Of a stretch of DNA of 9,990 bases, positions 1 to 6,064 are shown piece after piece. A model generated the notes under the pieces. It was not told the DNA's origin. It saw nothing but the letters and a program-made list of their open reading frames with translations, and did not search any database. The stretch's first letter is position 1, and the number at the start of each line of letters is the position of its first letter. The stretch spans positions 1 through 9,990 of the forward strand of contig BNUP01000078.1 of the NCBI GenBank assembly GCA_025997455.1, read 5' to 3'. A program made the position numbers and the translations under genes. The DNA comes from Fibrobacterales bacterium (GTDB lineage Bacteria; Fibrobacterota; Fibrobacteria; Fibrobacterales; Fibrobacteraceae).

Positions 1-703
1 CCTTAAATTCCCTTTCCAATTCCTCTTGCGTTATTCCGCAAATATCGGCGTAGCGAGGGTCTAAGGAAATATCTGTTAAATTATTTAGGTCGGAAAATAT
101 GCTCACCTTGGAGAATTTAGTGACCCCCGTGAGAAATACAAATTTAAGGTGCTCGTCAGAAGATTTTAGCACACCGTAAAATGCCTTGAGAGCGTTTTTG
201 ATTTCTTCATGGACAACTTTAGTTTCAAGGGTGTTGAGTAGCGGCTTGTCGTATTCATCTATGACAACTGCGATTTTCTCACCGTATTGATTGTGCAGCG
301 ATTCTATTAAACGGGAAAATTTGTCGCTAATTGTTTTTCCAACGAACGGAACATCGTATTTATTTGCACAAGATTCCAACATTTTATCGATGACTACATA
401 CAACTCCTCGACCCCTTTTGCGTAATCACCGACATTTAAGTCAATTCTAATAACCGGGTATTTTTTCCACTCCCAAGTGAGGGAATCAATTGCAAGACCT
501 TTGAACAATTCCCTCTGCCCCTCAAACAACGCTCCGAGCGTTGAACACAAAAGCGACTTGCCAAAACGGCGGGGACGGGAGAGAAAAGAAACCTTCAAAG
601 AAGTTACCAATTTATGCACGAGGGATGTTTTGTCTACATAATGGTAGCCGTCCTCACGGATTTCGGAGAATGTTTGGATACCGAGCGGGAGTTTTAGTGG
701 CAT
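1..703 (-). CDS. AAA-ATPase-like / DUF1703 protein, N-terminal part (C-terminus off left edge)
   Basis: Translating the minus strand from the ATG at 703-701 gives an open frame of about 234 codons that leaves the window at position 1. It begins MPLKLPLGIQTFSEIREDGY, followed by YVDKT, a Walker A-like RPRRFGKS (about residues 42-49), a Walker B-like VVIDEYDKPL (about 145-154) and LTGVTKFSKVSIFSDLNNLT. These are the hallmark blocks of the AAA-ATPase_like family, which normally carries a C-terminal PD-(D/E)XK nuclease-like DUF1703 domain; that part is outside the window. Family members are usually a little over 500 residues, so roughly half is seen. The biological role is unknown; the family is highly multiplied in gut anaerobes and has been suggested to be mobile or defence related. 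The start lies 18 nt after the stop of the glycosyltransferase gene on the same strand, so the two may be cotranscribed. No Shine-Dalgarno site is visible before the ATG. Confidence 0.9.
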   Translation of the reverse strand, partial: MPLKLPLGIQTFSEIREDGYHYVDKTSLVHKLVTSLKVSFLSRPRRFGKSLLCSTLGALFEGQRELFKGLAIDSLTWEWKKYPVIRIDLNVGDYAKGVEELYVVIDKMLESCANKYDVPFVGKTISDKFSRLIESLHNQYGEKIAVVIDEYDKPLLNTLETKVVHEEIKNALKAFYGVLKSSDEHLKFVFLTGVTKFSKVSIFSDLNNLTDISLDPRYADICGITQEELEREFK

Positions 704-721
704 GCGGGTAATATATAAAAA

Positions 722-1855
722 TTACTTCCATCTATACAAACCCAAACTTCCCATTGGCACCGCAAGCGAAAAAAGCGGAATTTGAATAACTTCCACAAAC
801 GGAAAACACCACAAGAGGCTTAGCGACTTGAGTTTTTTTGCTCCCGAAAAAAGCAACAAAAAATCGCAGATAAATTTCACGGCAAACGGCAAGGTAAAAT
901 ACCACACAGGCAAACCCGCAAAAATTAAAAACGGAGAAACTAATAACCACACAAAAAACACATAAATGCAAAACAGAAATGCGGAATAAAATTTATTCTC
1001 GTAGTTTGCACCGTTGCTTCCCCACCGAGCGCGTTGTTGCAAAAGGGCAAGCCAAGAATTAACCGGTGCAGTCGGCATAATCGCAGAGGTATCCCAATTA
1101 TAGGCAAATCTCGTCCCTGAAATTTTTGCCATTCTGTGAATTAGCATATCGTCATCGCCGGAAGTCAAATCGTAAAGATTCTCAAAACCTCCGCAATTAA
1201 AGAATAATTTTTTTCGGTAAGCAAGAGATGCCGCACTTGCCACAAGCGGTTTATTGCGGTTGTATCCCGCCGACTCTATTAAAGTGAAACCTAGTGTTTC
1301 CAATTTTTGATAAGAATGTAAAAAACTATCATCTCCGTTGTTCGCCTTTGCTCCCTGCACCACATCCGCATCGGCAAAATGCAGTGCCATAGATTTAAGC
1401 CAATTTTTGGGCGGTTCGCAATCGGCATCTGCGATTAACAGAATCTCATTTTTTGCCTCCAAAAATCCCGTATTCAATGCGCGTTTTTTAGGTGATGCAA
1501 TTTTTGGCGAATTTACTGGAACATTCAAAAGACGAATTTTTTGCCTGTTTTCCGCAGAACTGTTTTCACAAAAATTTTGAACTATTTCGGGGCATTTATC
1601 GGTTGAGCGGTCGTTTACAAAAAGCACTTCCCATTCGCCCTCATATTCTTGCGAATTTATCGCCTGTAAAGTTCGTTCAATAAACTCTTCCTCGTTGTGC
1701 ATCGGAATAACAATGGAGACGGAAGGGAGAAGGGAGAAGGGAGAAGGGAGACGAAAGACGGGAGTTTTTAATAAGCCAAGCCACAAGTAGAGCATTAAGC
1801 CCGCATAGCACAATGTTAAAAATGCGACAAAAATCAAAAGCACAAGAGAAATCAC
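722..1855 (-). CDS. Membrane-anchored family 2 glycosyltransferase (BcsA/hyaluronan synthase-like architecture)
   Basis: The product starts with a transmembrane helix (about VISLVLLIFVAFLTLCYAG), followed by a GT-A domain opening SVSIVIPMHNEEEFIERTL, the nucleotide-binding VNDRS, the metal-binding DAD, the acceptor-site GDDD and a QQRARW motif. Two or three C-terminal membrane helices follow. The D, DxD, D, Q-x-x-R-W set is that of processive GT2 enzymes, which use nucleotide sugars at the inner membrane; the sugar and product cannot be told. There is no ATG before the first helix. I chose the GTG at 1855-1853 (377 aa) because it precedes the helix and leaves 30 nt to the divergent gene. A TTG at 1894-1892 (390 aa, overlapping the divergent gene by 9 nt) and an ATG at 1795 (which cuts the helix) are alternatives. 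Four perfect 7-bp repeats lie between the helix and the catalytic domain, so a change in copy number would shift the frame. The DUF1703 gene follows after 18 nt. Confidence 0.85.
   Translation of the reverse strand: MISLVLLIFVAFLTLCYAGLMLYLWLGLLKTPVFRLPSPFSLLPSVSIVIPMHNEEEFIERTLQAINSQEYEGEWEVLFVNDRSTDKCPEIVQNFCENSSAENRQKIRLLNVPVNSPKIASPKKRALNTGFLEAKNEILLIADADCEPPKNWLKSMALHFADADVVQGAKANNGDDSFLHSYQKLETLGFTLIESAGYNRNKPLVASAASLAYRKKLFFNCGGFENLYDLTSGDDDMLIHRMAKISGTRFAYNWDTSAIMPTAPVNSWLALLQQRARWGSNGANYENKFYSAFLFCIYVFFVWLLVSPFLIFAGLPVWYFTLPFAVKFICDFLLLFSGAKKLKSLSLLWCFPFVEVIQIPLFSLAVPMGSLGLYRWK
1723..1750 (+). repeat. Perfect 7-bp tandem repeat (AAGGGAG)x4 inside the glycosyltransferase gene
   Basis: Positions 1723-1729, 1730-1736, 1737-1743 and 1744-1750 each read AAGGGAG on the plus strand (CTCCCTT on the coding strand). 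It encodes the linker PSPFSLLPS between the first membrane helix and the GT-A domain. Because 7 is not a multiple of 3, gain or loss of one unit would take the catalytic domain out of frame with the N-terminal helix; the present copy number keeps them in frame. Confidence 0.95.
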
Positions 1856-1885
1856 AATAGGAAAGTAAAAATCTAAATTTACGCA

Positions 1886-2581
1886 ATGCCTCAAATCATC
1901 TGCACCCTCACAAACGAACGCGTAAAAAGCATAACCGCCTCGCTGTTTTTGCAACTTGAAAAGCACATTATCGAATCGGGAATGGGTGAAGACAAAGACT
2001 CCTTTGAAACTATAAAACAACGGTTGCTCACCCCGCCAACGCTCAACGCCGAGCAATTTGCGGAGGAGGCGATATATGTAATTTTGGCAGGCGGATTTAG
2101 GCAAAAAACGGCAAAAAAGAAATTCGGAGACATTATGCAGTTCATAAATGCCACAAAAGGCGAGCAAACCGAAATCACCACCCCAAACCTGCTCCCCATA
2201 TTCAATAATAAAAATAAAATTAACGCAATAGTTAAAATTTGGCACAACCGCACAAATTACAGAGACAAATTCTACTCACTCAAAACCGACTCCGAAAAAC
2301 TCGCATATCTCGGCACACTCCCGCACATAGGCGACATAACCAAAAATCACCTCGCACGAAATCTGGGAATAAGCAATGTGAAATACGATGTTTGGATACA
2401 AAGATTGGGACTTGCCCTCGCAGGCAGTGATGAATCTGTTCAATTTCCGCTCACGGAAGACACCAAAAATCTCTGTGATAAAATGTTCTCTGCAATTGAG
2501 AAAGTCACCGCCCTCAACAAGGGCTATATAGATGTGGTTTTGTGGAAAGCGTGCCAAGAAGGAATTTTGCAATTTCGTTAA
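1886..2581 (+). CDS. HhH-GPD-type DNA glycosylase-like protein
   Basis: A 231-residue soluble protein starting MPQIICTLTNERVKSI. About residues 145-180 read LPHIGDITKNHLARNLG then VKYDVWIQRLG, which lines up with the helix-hairpin-helix and Gly-Pro-Asp segment of base-excision glycosylases (compare LPGVGRKTA and VDTHIFRV of endonuclease III). The Asp of KYDVW falls on the catalytic Asp, while the position of the lyase Lys holds Ile (GDIT). If active it would therefore be a monofunctional glycosylase, not a glycosylase/lyase. No C-terminal four-cysteine iron-sulfur cluster is present. An upstream all-helical part (EEAIYVILAGGFRQKTAKKKFGDI) also suits the fold. The substrate is unknown, and the assignment is from motif reading only. 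There is no good ribosome binding site; the start was chosen as the first ATG, directly after the divergent glycosyltransferase. A hairpin at 2641-2666 lies about 60 nt past the stop. Confidence 0.7.
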   Translation: MPQIICTLTNERVKSITASLFLQLEKHIIESGMGEDKDSFETIKQRLLTPPTLNAEQFAEEAIYVILAGGFRQKTAKKKFGDIMQFINATKGEQTEITTPNLLPIFNNKNKINAIVKIWHNRTNYRDKFYSLKTDSEKLAYLGTLPHIGDITKNHLARNLGISNVKYDVWIQRLGLALAGSDESVQFPLTEDTKNLCDKMFSAIEKVTALNKGYIDVVLWKACQEGILQFR

Positions 2582-2640
2582 TTCTTGAGCACACGGGCGA
2601 ACACTAAGTATAGCCGCCCAATTAAAAAGAAATCGTGATA

Positions 2641-2666
2641 CTGAAAGCCAAGAGTTTGGCTTTCGG
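2641..2666. other. Strong hairpin, possible terminator between convergent genes
   Basis: The 10-nt arms 2641-2650 (CTGAAAGCCA) and 2657-2666 (TGGCTTTCGG) pair with a single G-U wobble around the loop AGAGTT. On the plus strand no U-tract follows. On the minus strand a TTTCTTTTT tract follows after about 8 nt, so it could stop transcription coming from the tRNA gene. It also lies about 60 nt after the stop of the HhH-GPD gene. Function as a terminator is an inference. Confidence 0.5.
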
Positions 2667-2671
2667 AGAGA

Positions 2672-2687
2672 GAGTGCTTTAGCACTC
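2672..2687. other. Perfect 6-bp hairpin GAGTGC-TTTA-GCACTC
   Basis: Arms 2672-2677 and 2682-2687 are perfect inverted repeats with a TTTA loop. It sits 5 nt after the larger hairpin and interrupts the 60-bp repeat array. It is symmetrical, so it has no strand preference, and no U-tract follows it. Confidence 0.5.
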
Positions 2688-2813
2688 GTAAGTTAGAGTG
2701 TTAAAAAGAAATTGTGATAATCTGTGTAAACAATGGCGGGCAATAAGCATAGCCGCCCAATTAAAAAGGAGTTGTGATAATCTGTATGAACAATGGCGGG
2801 CAATAAGAGGGAA

Positions 2814-2887
2814 TCGGAATGAGTGGATTCGAACCACCGACCACTTGAACCCCATTCAAGTACTCTACCAGACTGAGCTACATTCCG
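2814..2887 (-). tRNA. tRNA-Pro (anticodon GGG)
   Basis: Read on the minus strand from 2887, the 7-bp acceptor stem CGGAATG/CATTCCG is perfect. It is followed by T8-A9, a D-arm (GCTC/GAGT), an anticodon stem CTTGA/TCAAG with loop ATGGGGT, and a T-arm GGTGG-TTCGAAT-CCACT. Position 33 is T, the anticodon is GGG and position 37 is G, giving proline. The discriminator is A and CCA is not encoded (TTCCC follows). Length is 74 nt. A strong promoter is placed just upstream. An open frame read across it on the plus strand is an artefact. Confidence 0.97.
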
Positions 2888-2895
2888 CTATAAAC

Positions 2896-2926
2896 CAAAT
2901 ATAGAAAATTAACGGAATTTTGTCAA
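2896..2926 (-). promoter_or_regulatory. Promoter of tRNA-Pro
   Basis: On the minus strand TTGACA (2926-2921) is followed by a 17-nt spacer and TATATT (2903-2898), which continues TG. It can be read as a classic sigma-70 promoter, or as the Bacteroidota pattern TTG-N20-TATATTTG. The box ends 8 nt before the tRNA 5' end, so transcription would begin a few nucleotides upstream of the mature tRNA. The same TTG-N20-TATATTTG architecture recurs at 6026-6056. Confidence 0.85.
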
Positions 2927-3009
2927 TTTCTTTTTAACCCCTAACTCCGCTCGGGTATCTTGTCCCTCTCCCCAAGTGCACTGCCGAGTGATTTTTCTAC
3001 CTTCTCACA

Positions 3010-4590
3010 ATGCACTTTTTCAACACCACCGGTCCCTGCAACCCAACCGACCACTATATGCTCCCCCCCGAAGAGCGGTTGGTAGGTGCTCAACTCTCCC
3101 GTTACATTGAAGACAAACTCTACTGGGTGCTCCACGCCCCCCGCCAAACGGGCAAAACCACATTCTTGCAAAGTTGGATGCGGGAGATTAACGCCGGTGG
3201 CAAGACTATTGCGTGTTATGTGAGCGTGGAGGACTGTCAAGGAGTGACGGAACCGGAGATAGCCATGCCAATGATATGCGATTCTATTTGCCTTGCCGCC
3301 GAAAAAGAAGGTTTACCTGTTCCAAGAAAAGATTACAACCCCGAATCTGCACTTTCGGCAACGCTTTCCGACTGGGCAAAACTTGTTGCTCCAAAACCTT
3401 TAGTGGTGCTGTTTGATGAAGTTGATGTTTTGCAAGATATGACAATGGTTCGTTTTCTCAGGCAATTGCGCAAAGATTTTGCCACTCGCGGCGTAGGAAC
3501 CTTTCCGGTTTCCATGGCATTGGTCGGTATGAGAGATTTAAAAGATTACATTATCAAAGCCAAAGACGGCAAGCAAGTAAACCCCGGTTCTCCGTTCAAT
3601 GTCAAAGAGGATTCTGCATCGTTATCCAATTTTACAAAAGAAAATATTACACGATTGTTTGCAAAACGAACAACGGAAACTGGGCAGCAAATAGAGCAAG
3701 CCGCACTCGACTATGTTTGGGAGCAGTCTAAAGGTCAGCCTTGGATTGTGAATAATTTGTTCAAACGGGCGACTATGCGGATTTTAGACAAGGACGATAA
3801 CTCCACAGTAACCCTTGCTCATGTCCAAGAGGCAAGGCACCAGATGATTCTTGCCCGCGAGACTCATTTGGATGCTCTTGCCTACAGATTAGACGACCCA
3901 AAAATTCGTCAAATTATAGAGACTTTAATGAGTGGCATTTCAGACCCTAACTTATTTAGCAGTGACTCATTTAGGCTTTGTCTCGATTTAGGTTTGGTAT
4001 CAAAAGAAGACGGCATACAGGTGGCAAACCCAATATACCGCGAGATTTTGGCAAGGCACATGACTACGGGCGAGCAAAATTCAATCCCCAAGCCCGAATG
4101 GAAATGGAAGAAAGACGACGGCACTCTGGATATGGATGCTCTGTTAAAAGAGTTTCAAAAATTTTGGCGAACGAACGCAGATGAATGGGAAGAAAAATCC
4201 GACTACACGGAGGCATTCCCGCATACACTGCTTATGGCTTTTTTGCAAAGAGTTGTAAATGGCGGCGGTCGCATTGACAGGGAGTATGCCGCAGGTAGCG
4301 GGCGAATGGACTTACTTGTTGAATATGGCGAACAAAAATATGTGATAGAAATTAAAATAACCCGTTACAACAAATCAATTGAGTCTGTGAAAAAAGAAGG
4401 CTTTGAGCAAATTCGCCGATACCGCGATACTGCCGCACCCGGTGCTCCCGCTTATTTGGTTGTTTTTGACCGCAGGCACATAAAAGCAATCAAAGGCGAA
4501 GACGGCAAACGGAGGGATGGGGAGCCAGCCCCTTGGGATGACCGTATTACATGGGAAGCGGCGGACGGCATAACCGTAGTGGGGGGCTAA
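3010..4590 (+). CDS. AAA-type ATP-binding protein with C-terminal PD-(D/E)XK nuclease-like domain
   Basis: A 526-residue protein. The N-terminus (NTTGPCNPTDHYMLPPEERL) is the conserved opening of a family of bacterial ATP-binding proteins. Walker A is HAPRQTGKTT (residues 42-51) and Walker B is LVVLFDEVD (about 131-139). A helical lid region and a winged-helix-like part (about 280-350) follow, the usual layout of STAND/AAA-type NTPases. Near the C-terminus GSGRMDLLV...YVIEIKI gives D434, E447 and K449, the D-x(n)-E-x-K pattern of PD-(D/E)XK nucleases, also seen at the end of DUF1703 proteins. The role is unknown; a defence or mobile-element function is possible but not shown. ATG 3010 is chosen because the conserved N-terminus starts there; no Shine-Dalgarno site is present. 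A C7 run (3063-3069) codes for the LPP of the conserved motif. leuC starts 36 nt downstream on the same strand. Confidence 0.88.
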   Translation: MHFFNTTGPCNPTDHYMLPPEERLVGAQLSRYIEDKLYWVLHAPRQTGKTTFLQSWMREINAGGKTIACYVSVEDCQGVTEPEIAMPMICDSICLAAEKEGLPVPRKDYNPESALSATLSDWAKLVAPKPLVVLFDEVDVLQDMTMVRFLRQLRKDFATRGVGTFPVSMALVGMRDLKDYIIKAKDGKQVNPGSPFNVKEDSASLSNFTKENITRLFAKRTTETGQQIEQAALDYVWEQSKGQPWIVNNLFKRATMRILDKDDNSTVTLAHVQEARHQMILARETHLDALAYRLDDPKIRQIIETLMSGISDPNLFSSDSFRLCLDLGLVSKEDGIQVANPIYREILARHMTTGEQNSIPKPEWKWKKDDGTLDMDALLKEFQKFWRTNADEWEEKSDYTEAFPHTLLMAFLQRVVNGGGRIDREYAAGSGRMDLLVEYGEQKYVIEIKITRYNKSIESVKKEGFEQIRRYRDTAAPGAPAYLVVFDRRHIKAIKGEDGKRRDGEPAPWDDRITWEAADGITVVGG

Positions 4591-4626
4591 GAAAGGTTGT
4601 TCGGTAAAATTTTCTATCTTTCCCAA

Positions 4627-6000
4627 ATGTCAAAATCGTTATACCAAAAAATTTATGAAAAACACATCGTCAGCAAATTGCCGTCGGGTCAAGATCAGTT
4701 GTTTATAGGCTTGCACCTGCTGCACGAGGTCACCAGCCCGCAAGCGTTTGCAATGCTCAGGGAAGACGGCTTAACGGTGAAATACCCGCAGAGGTCATTT
4801 GCAACCGTCGATCACATTATACCAACCACAACCGATGAGCGCAGCCGCCCGCTGAAAGACTCCGTTGCAGAAGAGATGTTTTCGCGACTGGAGCAGAATT
4901 GTAAGGACTTTGGCATTCGCTTTTTTGGTCCTGCAACCGATGAACAGGGCGTAATTCACATAGTCGGTCCCGAAGAGGGCATTACACAGCCCGGAATGAC
5001 AATCGCTTGCGGCGATTCGCATACCGCAACGCACGGAGCATTTGGTTCTATCGCATTTGGAATCGGGTCGTCACAGGTGGCAGATGTTTTGGCAACGCAA
5101 ACCATCGCTATGAGTCCGCTCAAAGTTCGCAGGATTATTTTCAAAGGTAAGTTGCCAAAGGGAGTTTTCCCAAAGGATGCGGCTCTTGCATATATAAATA
5201 AATTGGGCGTGAACGGCGGTGTCGGTTATGCTTACGAATTTGCGGGCGAAACGGTGCGCGATATGGATATGGAGGGCAGAATGACCCTCTGCAACTTGGC
5301 GATAGAAGGCGGTGCACGCGTTGGCTACTGCAACCCCGATGAAACGACTTTTGAGTTTTTGAAAGGTTTGCCTTTTGCCCCAAAAAATGCGGATTGGGAT
5401 AAAGCCGTTGCGTATTGGAAATCCGTTGCAAGCGACCCCGATGCGGCTTTTGATGATGAAATTGTTATAGATTGCACAGAACTTAAACCGTTTGTAACTT
5501 GGGGTATAACGCCTGAACAGAGTGTTATGGTATCGCAAAATATACCGCTCGGTACAGGTGAGGCTTATGATTATATGGACTTCAAAGGCGGAAATCCTAT
5601 TGCGGGAACGCCGATAGACATCGCTTTTGTGGGCAGTTGCACAAACGGACGACTCGGCGATTTAAAAGCGGCGGCGGCTGTGGTAAAGGGGCACAAGGTA
5701 AGCCCAAAGGTGCGTTTTTGGGTTGTTCCCGGCTCGCAAAAAATCAAAAAAGAGGCAGAGGTGCTCGGTCTCGACAAAATTTTTACGGAGGCAGGTGCAG
5801 AGTGGAGAGAGGCAGGCTGTTCTCTTTGCCTTGCAATGAACCCCGATAAATTGCAAGGTCGCCAAATTAGTGCGAGTTCGAGCAACAGAAATTTTAAGGG
5901 AAGGCAGGGAAGTCCCACGGGTCGCACCCTGCTGATGAGTCCCGCGATGGTAGCCGCCGCCGCTCTTGCGGGAAAAGTGGTTGATATTACTTCACTTTAA
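4627..6000 (+). CDS. leuC: 3-isopropylmalate dehydratase large subunit
   Basis: LeuC, with the small subunit LeuD, isomerises 2-isopropylmalate to 3-isopropylmalate in cytosolic leucine biosynthesis, using a 4Fe-4S cluster. The 457-residue product is full length for the family (about 460-470). It has the opening SLYQKIYEKHIV, TVDHIIPT, the aconitase signature ACGDSHTATHGAFGSIAFG, and GSCTNGR. The three cluster cysteines are C338 (GSCTNG), C398 and C401 (GCSLCLAMNPD), followed by SSSNRNFKGRQG and a normal C-terminus. ATG 4627 starts the conserved MSKSLYQKIYEKH; a TTG 30 nt upstream would add ten unconserved residues and was not used. There is no Shine-Dalgarno site; a TATCTTT box at 4615-4621 lies very close to the start and is only a weak promoter candidate. 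Neither leuD nor leuB is in the window; downstream, an unrelated AT-rich cluster begins instead. Confidence 0.97.
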   Translation: MSKSLYQKIYEKHIVSKLPSGQDQLFIGLHLLHEVTSPQAFAMLREDGLTVKYPQRSFATVDHIIPTTTDERSRPLKDSVAEEMFSRLEQNCKDFGIRFFGPATDEQGVIHIVGPEEGITQPGMTIACGDSHTATHGAFGSIAFGIGSSQVADVLATQTIAMSPLKVRRIIFKGKLPKGVFPKDAALAYINKLGVNGGVGYAYEFAGETVRDMDMEGRMTLCNLAIEGGARVGYCNPDETTFEFLKGLPFAPKNADWDKAVAYWKSVASDPDAAFDDEIVIDCTELKPFVTWGITPEQSVMVSQNIPLGTGEAYDYMDFKGGNPIAGTPIDIAFVGSCTNGRLGDLKAAAAVVKGHKVSPKVRFWVVPGSQKIKKEAEVLGLDKIFTEAGAEWREAGCSLCLAMNPDKLQGRQISASSSNRNFKGRQGSPTGRTLLMSPAMVAAAALAGKVVDITSL

Positions 6001-6025
6001 CTGCGGTGTAATTCCATTAACCCCC

Positions 6026-6056
6026 TTGCAACTGTGATTTAAATTTACTATATTTG
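6026..6056 (+). promoter_or_regulatory. Promoter of the UbiA-glycosyltransferase operon
   Basis: TTG at 6026-6028 is separated by exactly 20 nt from TATATTTG at 6049-6056, the Bacteroidota-type -33/-7 architecture and identical in spacing and box to the tRNA-Pro promoter at 2896-2926. The predicted start point lies around 6061-6064, just in front of the first possible ATG at 6065. It lies in the short gap after leuC, so the downstream cluster probably has its own transcript. Confidence 0.7.
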
Positions 6057-6064
6057 CACTTATA

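Larger units (their letters stand above)
2592..2807. repeat. Intergenic 60-bp direct repeats (two near-identical copies plus a diverged, interrupted third)
   Basis: Copies start at 2701 and 2761, exactly 60 nt apart. Over the 47 nt seen in both, they differ at only four positions, all transitions. The core reads TTGTGATAATCTGT, then AACAATGGCGGGCAATAAG. A third, diverged copy covers about 2592-2640 and shares a 20-nt block (2610-2629 equals 2749-2768) before breaking off into two hairpins at 2641-2700. Each copy contains an ATTGT...ACAAT-type inverted repeat and, read on the minus strand, a CTTTTT tract. The differences would change amino acids in any frame I tried, so this is not coding. It lies directly 3' of tRNA-Pro on that gene's strand. 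Confidence 0.8.

Noticed and set aside
1895..2245. Minus-strand extension of the glycosyltransferase frame over the HhH-GPD gene (507 aa in total)
   Set aside because: The extra residues look like the antisense of a real gene and have no glycosyltransferase-like features; the plus-strand frame there has recognisable motifs.
2592..2807. CRISPR array
   Set aside because: Only two or three long copies with no uniform spacers, and the 60-nt period is filled by repeat rather than by unique sequence; no cas genes are nearby.
2698..2904. Plus-strand open frame of 68 codons with an internal 20-residue repeat
   Set aside because: It runs across the 60-bp repeats and antisense through tRNA-Pro; the EWIRTTDHLNP stretch is the well-known false translation of a tRNA. 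Differences between the repeat copies change amino acids, so there is no coding constraint.
2920..2961. Plus-strand promoter for the ATPase-nuclease gene (TTGTCA with TATCTT)
   Set aside because: The spacing is far too long for either a sigma-70 or a TTG-N20-TAnnTTTG promoter, and the TTGTCA is the complement of the tRNA promoter's -35 box.
4597..4626. TTG start giving leuC ten extra residues
   Set aside because: The conserved LeuC N-terminus begins at the ATG 4627 and no ribosome binding site favours the TTG.
6001..6025. Terminator after leuC
   Set aside because: No stem followed by a U-tract could be found between the leuC stop and the next promoter.
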